Shown here in pieces: positions 33,523 to 36,445 of a stretch of DNA of 36,445 bases (position 1 is its first letter; each line of letters starts with the position of its first letter). Below the pieces are notes generated by a model. The model was given only the letters and a program-made list of their open reading frames with translations. It did not search any database and was not told the origin of the DNA. This DNA comes from an uncultured cyanobacterium (GTDB lineage Bacteria; Cyanobacteriota; Cyanobacteriia; Cyanobacteriales; Geitlerinemataceae): positions 1 through 36,445 of the forward strand of contig CALCCD010000125.1 in assembly GCA_937899645.1 (NCBI GenBank), read 5' to 3'. A program made the position numbers and the translations under genes.

Positions 33523-34164
33523 ATGACCTGCACGATCGAGCTACGAAAAATCGACATCGCCCCCGGCCAGGTGCTGACCCTGCGCGAGATCGACTGGGCG
33601 GAGTTCGATCGCATTGCGGCGGCGCTGGGCGATCGCCGGACGCCGCGTCTGACCTATTCTCACAGCGCTCTCCAGCTTCGTATGCCTTCCCCAGAACACG
33701 AATCGATCGCCCGGCTGTTGGGTATGCTGGTGACAGTGTGGCTAGAGGCGCTGGACTGTGACTGGGTGTGTCTGGGTTCGACGACGTTTCGCAACGAGGC
33801 GGCGGGGGTCGGGGTGGAGCCGGACGACTGTTTTTATCTGACGAATCTCGATCGCGTTGTCGGGAAGGCGCGATTGGGGGCAGGCGACCCGCCACCGGAT
33901 CTGGCGATCGAGGTGGACATCACGTCGCCGAGTTCGCTGCCAGTGTATTCAGCGCTGGGCGTTCGGGAGGTGTGGCGCTATCGCGATGGGCGGCTGGAGT
34001 TTTGGGTGTTGGCGGCGGGGAAATATCGCTCGGTTGCGGAGAGTGAGGTATGTACGGGGTTGCCGGTGGCGGTGGTGTCGGCGGCGGTGGCGCGGTTGGG
34101 GTCGGAGCCGATGAGTCGGATTCGGCGGGAGTTTGCGGACTGGGTGGGCGATCGGTTGGGGTGA
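33523..34164 (+). CDS. Uma2 family protein (putative PD-(D/E)XK nuclease)
   Basis: A 213-residue Uma2 (DUF820) protein of the subgroup that reads VGVEPDDCFYL (first acidic site, about 102-112) and PPDLAIEVDITSPSSLPVYS (second site, about 125-144), then ALGVREVWRYRDGRLEFWVL. The N-terminus has LRMPSPEHESIARLLGMLVT, the usual opening helix. The canonical catalytic lysine is not placed where the gene at 6702 has it, which is usual for this subgroup. It lies 39 bases after the ATPase gene and 54 bases before the first antitoxin, all on the plus strand. Nuclease activity is a fold-based prediction; Uma2 proteins are abundant in cyanobacteria without a proven role. Confidence 0.85.
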   Translation: MTCTIELRKIDIAPGQVLTLREIDWAEFDRIAAALGDRRTPRLTYSHSALQLRMPSPEHESIARLLGMLVTVWLEALDCDWVCLGSTTFRNEAAGVGVEPDDCFYLTNLDRVVGKARLGAGDPPPDLAIEVDITSPSSLPVYSALGVREVWRYRDGRLEFWVLAAGKYRSVAESEVCTGLPVAVVSAAVARLGSEPMSRIRREFADWVGDRLG

Positions 34165-34218
34165 GCGGATTGCGTTGGCGGGCTGGTTAAAATTGGTGTG
34201 TCGATCGCTGGATTGGTT

Positions 34219-34485
34219 ATGTCTGAAGTTTCGCTGAATTGGAAGCCGGATGCGGAGACGCTGCACGGTTTGATGCAGATTGCGGTCGATCGGCATTGTT
34301 CGCTGGAGTCGGTGCTGGAAGAGGCGATCGCGATGTACCTAGACGAACAGCTCAGTTCGCCGCTCCCGCCCGAGTCTGACCCCATGGTTGGTCTATTCTC
34401 GGGGTCGCCGGATCTCAGCGAGCAAACGGAAGAGATTTTAGAGGCAGGTGCGATCGAGGAGGCAGGCGTGCCGTGCCAAGGATAA
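34219..34485 (+). CDS. Antitoxin, VapB-like
   Basis: A small acidic protein (88 residues from ATG 34219; an in-frame start at 34198 adds seven). MSEVSLNWKPDAETLHGLMQ, IAVDRHCSLESVLEEAIAMY and LDEQL look like a ribbon-helix-helix type DNA-binding domain, with one short strand and two helices. The C-terminal half, PPESDPMVGLFSGSPDLSEQ onward, is acidic and flexible, as expected for a toxin-neutralising tail. The last 13 bases overlap the following PIN-domain gene, the standard VapBC layout. Identification rests mainly on this position. It would neutralise the toxin and repress the operon. Confidence 0.7.
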   Translation: MSEVSLNWKPDAETLHGLMQIAVDRHCSLESVLEEAIAMYLDEQLSSPLPPESDPMVGLFSGSPDLSEQTEEILEAGAIEEAGVPCQG

Positions 34486-34892
34486 CGGCGGTTGTGGATA
34501 CGGGGTTTGTGGTTGCGTTGCTGAACGATCGCGATCGCAACCATCAGGCCGCAGCCCGAACGTACAGCCAGCAGGGTGTCATCGCTATGTCACAAACGGT
34601 GCTCTCCGAGGCGGCGTATATGTTGAGGCTGCGGACGAATCGAGATCGTGTGGTGCAGTGGCTACGAGCGTTTCGGGTTAGCCGGTATCAGGTAACGCCG
34701 GTCACGCAGGTCGATCTGGATCGCGTGGCGGATATTTTGGAGCAGTACCGCGACAGTCGGATTGATTTTGTCGATGCAAGTGTGATGGCGGTGGCGGAGC
34801 GGTTGGGGGTATGTCGGATTTTGACGCTCGATCGCCGCGATTTCGGGTTGTTTCGTCCGCGCCACTGCGAGTCGTTTGAGATTTTGCCGTAG
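34473..34892 (+). CDS. vapC: PIN-domain toxin, VapC-like
   Basis: A 139-residue ribonuclease toxin of the PIN fold. The acidic catalytic quartet is visible: Asp9 in TAVVDTGFVVALL, Glu45 in VLSEAAYML, Asp98/Asp101 in IDFVDASVMAVAERL, and Asp in ILTLDRRDFG. PIN toxins cleave tRNA or rRNA when freed from their antitoxin. The GTG start at 34473 overlaps the antitoxin gene by 13 bases and is preceded by GAGGAGG (34456-34462), ten bases upstream, so translational coupling is likely. Intact and probably functional. Exact target unknown. Confidence 0.9.
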   Translation: MPRITAVVDTGFVVALLNDRDRNHQAAARTYSQQGVIAMSQTVLSEAAYMLRLRTNRDRVVQWLRAFRVSRYQVTPVTQVDLDRVADILEQYRDSRIDFVDASVMAVAERLGVCRILTLDRRDFGLFRPRHCESFEILP

Positions 34893-34928
34893 TGATAGAT
34901 TTGGAAAATAACCAGCAGACTTAAGCCG

Positions 34929-35213
34929 ATGACGCCCCACGAAACGACGTTTGCGAAATTACAGCAGCTTCCGGCCTCGATGCTGCCGACGGTCGATCGC
35001 TTTCTCGATTCGCTGCTCGATTCGGTGGAAGACCCGGAAGCGACAGCTCCAGCGGATGTAAACCAGCCGGATATCAGAGATTTGCTGCGTTGGATCGAAG
35101 AAGTGGAGAACCTCGAGATCGATCCGCAGGGAGTGGCGAGAGCGCGGGAGCACGAGGATGAGTTTGGGGAGGCTTTGGTTGAGAAGTATCGCAAGCTGGG
35201 GCTGGATTTGTGA
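34929..35213 (+). CDS. Antitoxin of the second PIN pair (VapB-like)
   Basis: A 94-residue protein with an N-terminal helical segment TFAKLQQLPASMLPTVDRFL, then DSLLDSVEDPEATAPADVNQ and RDLLRWIEEVENLEIDPQGV. The start resembles DUF2281/YefM-like small antitoxins often placed before PIN toxins. The acidic middle and C-terminal tail EFGEALVEKYRKLGLDL fit toxin binding. Its stop codon overlaps the next gene by four bases (GTGA at 35210-35213), classic for coupled toxin-antitoxin genes. It is unrelated in sequence to the antitoxin at 34219, so these are two independent modules rather than a duplication. Confidence 0.7.
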   Translation: MTPHETTFAKLQQLPASMLPTVDRFLDSLLDSVEDPEATAPADVNQPDIRDLLRWIEEVENLEIDPQGVARAREHEDEFGEALVEKYRKLGLDL

Positions 35214-35626
35214 TTCTCTGCGATACGAGTGTGTTGCTGTGTTTGGTAGACCGGAGCCAACTGCGCCATGCATCTTGCATTCGCGCGATCGTCAATCTCC
35301 GCAAGCCTCTGGTAACGACTTGGCCTTGTCTGACTGAGGCGATGCATCTTGCGCTGCGTTCTGGCGGCTGGCCGATGCAGCGTCAGCTCGGGGAATTATT
35401 GCTGGATGGCTGGCTGACGGCGTATGCCATCGACGAGGATCTGTTTCCGAGAATTCTGGAGCTAATGGAGCGGTATCGCGATCGCCCGATGGATTTTGCG
35501 GATGCGAGTCTGGTGTTAGTGGCGGAGCGGACGGGCTATCGGCAAATTTTGACGCTGGATTCGGATTTTTTCTTTTATCGGATTGATGGCAGGGAGAGTT
35601 TTGAGGTTTTGCCTGTGGATGGGTAG
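35210..35626 (+). CDS. vapC: PIN-domain toxin, VapC-like
   Basis: A 138-residue PIN-domain ribonuclease. Catalytic acids: Asp5 in LCDTSVLLCL, Glu in PCLTEAMHLALRSGG, Asp in MDFADASLVLVAERTG, and Asp in ILTLDSDFFFYR. The C-terminus GRESFEVLPVDG is the usual ending of this VapC subgroup and resembles that of the toxin at 34473 (CESFEILP). GTG start coupled to the antitoxin stop. The two VapC proteins share motifs (DASxxxVAER, ILTLD) but differ otherwise. Probably active as a growth inhibitor held in check by the upstream antitoxin. Confidence 0.9.
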   Translation: MILCDTSVLLCLVDRSQLRHASCIRAIVNLRKPLVTTWPCLTEAMHLALRSGGWPMQRQLGELLLDGWLTAYAIDEDLFPRILELMERYRDRPMDFADASLVLVAERTGYRQILTLDSDFFFYRIDGRESFEVLPVDG

Positions 35627-35630
35627 GTTC

Positions 35631-35796
35631 GGTCGGGTGTGCGTCGCGGTTTCGGTAAGGTGACGGCACGCGCGACGATCGGGCGCGAACAACGCACCGG
35701 GATATCGTCGCAAGGTCTGCGGCATCCTGTGGTGCGTTCAGCCGTTGCCGATCGATCGCAGGATGCCAGCTCGATCGCGGCTGGACGCACCCTACC
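35631..35796. repeat. ~166-bp non-coding repeat, copy B
   Basis: Left end GGTCGGGTGTGCGTC (35631-35645), right end GGACGCACCCTACC (35783-35796). The core 35691-35711 equals 17705-17725 at 20 of 21 positions, and GGTGCGTT (35731-35738) follows at nearly the same distance as in copy A (17645-17810). Total length equals copy A. Non-coding and between genes, like copy A. Confidence 0.7.
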
Positions 35797-35861
35797 GTTA
35801 CTGCTTGCGCGGGGCGATCGTGGAACAATGGGCGTGGTGAATCGTGGGGAAGTGACGAGCG

Positions 35862-36410
35862 GTGGATTACGTAGCTGAGTGTTTGCAGATTTTGTATTGG
35901 GCGTTTTTCAAGCCGTTTTCGCTCAACCGCAAACTCCGCGAGATTCACCCCGAACTCAATGCATTTTCCAATCCGTTTGAGTTCCGGAATGACTTTGCAG
36001 AGAACCCTAGGCTCAAACGCTATTCGAATCAAGTTTGGTGGCTGAGCGCGATCGCGCCTTTTCTGATCGCCGCGATCGTTGCACCGCTCTACACATTCTT
36101 TTCAACCGAAATATTTAACTGGATCGACCCTGGCTTCTTTTTTGTTGGCTGGTGGAGCGGGCTTGTCTTTGCTAGAGGTGAAAACTCAGCACTCACGACA
36201 TGGGCATACCGCTTCATATATGCCGCGATCGCCGTCGGCTTGATTTTCAACCTAACAAACGACTTTGCCCCCGAACTCGTACAGCCCATTATTGAATTCT
36301 TTCAACAGCATAATTATGGTACGATATTCAATGCGTTGAGGCTCGTGGCGGGAGGCGTGGCGTTCGGCGTGGCGTTCGGCGTGGCGGGAGGAGAAGAGAG
36401 AAGGGTTTAG
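35862..36410 (+). CDS. Cyanobacterial membrane protein with GVAF tandem repeats, possibly truncated
   Basis: A 182-residue membrane protein I do not recognise by function. It starts MDYVAECLQILYWAFFKPFS and LNRKLREIHPEL, an opening I have seen in cyanobacterial membrane proteins that carry long glycine-valine repeats. Membrane segments are near 61-82 (LSAIAPFLIAAIVAPLYTFF), 90-104 and 115-132. The C-terminus reads GGVAFGVAFGVAGG, coded by a 12-base tandem repeat (36354-36386), then stops after GEERRV. Relatives often continue with many more such repeats, so the end may be a frameshift or a contracted repeat, but I cannot prove it. The start is GTG 35862. No clear terminator follows before the window edge. 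Confidence 0.65.
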   Translation: MDYVAECLQILYWAFFKPFSLNRKLREIHPELNAFSNPFEFRNDFAENPRLKRYSNQVWWLSAIAPFLIAAIVAPLYTFFSTEIFNWIDPGFFFVGWWSGLVFARGENSALTTWAYRFIYAAIAVGLIFNLTNDFAPELVQPIIEFFQQHNYGTIFNALRLVAGGVAFGVAFGVAGGEERRV

Positions 36411-36445
36411 AGAAAGGTTTGAAAAAGAGGGTGGGAAAGAGGTGC

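Overview
The window reads as chromosomal DNA of a fairly GC-rich cyanobacterium. The evidence is the dense scatter of GCGATCGC (HIP1) octamers and GATCGC half-sites (for example 1709-1716 and 27283-27290), a VKOR-thioredoxin fusion, a CHASE2-type nucleotide cyclase next to a DUF928 protein, a desaturase with three histidine boxes, several Uma2-family genes, and a succinic semialdehyde dehydrogenase next to a 2-oxoglutarate-decarboxylase-like ThDP enzyme. I cannot name the species with confidence.

Layout. (1) 1-3.75 kb is an accessory redox block: a minus-strand row (FAD amine oxidase, SRPBCC protein, MDR oxidoreductase) divergent from a TetR regulator, with repeated AT-rich candidate operators. 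By eye it is less GC-rich than the rest. (2) 3.78-7.65 kb is recG, bracketed by Uma2-like sequence. An 83-codon remnant lies upstream. A full Uma2 gene lies downstream and is followed by a decayed copy of the recG 3' end. (3) 7.67-10.26 kb holds a TroA-like metal-binding lipoprotein divergent from its ABC ATPase (no permease nearby) and an O-methyltransferase. (4) 10.4-16.1 kb holds a WD40 protein, a second TetR, and a tandem pair of M16 peptidase homologues, one active and one without the zinc motif. (5) 16.1-18.6 kb holds tRNA-Gln(TTG) with a near-consensus promoter and hairpin terminator, a fatty acid desaturase, a 166-bp repeat and rplY. (6) 18.7-24.4 kb holds an adenosine-kinase-like PfkB enzyme, a DUF928 exported protein, a CHASE2/cyclase and VKOR-Trx. 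(7) 24.4-28.7 kb holds a decayed small mobile-like element, an exported SH3-like protein, rplI, a trypsin-like protease and glgA. (8) 29.0-32.1 kb is the SSADH/2-OGDC pair, which in cyanobacteria closes the TCA cycle. (9) 32.1-36.4 kb is an accessory tail: a 134-bp MITE-like element, a membrane-tethered P-loop ATPase, a Uma2 protein, two VapBC-like toxin-antitoxin pairs, a second copy of the ~166-bp repeat, and a membrane protein with GVAF tandem repeats.

Most of the middle is ordinary housekeeping sequence. The most noteworthy structures are the recG-tail duplication around Uma2, two families of small non-coding repeats each present twice, and the accessory cluster at the right end. I found no CRISPR array, rRNA operon or intact insertion sequence. 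No single locus can be called a new system from sequence alone; the right-end ATPase/Uma2/VapBC/membrane-protein cluster is the best candidate for one.
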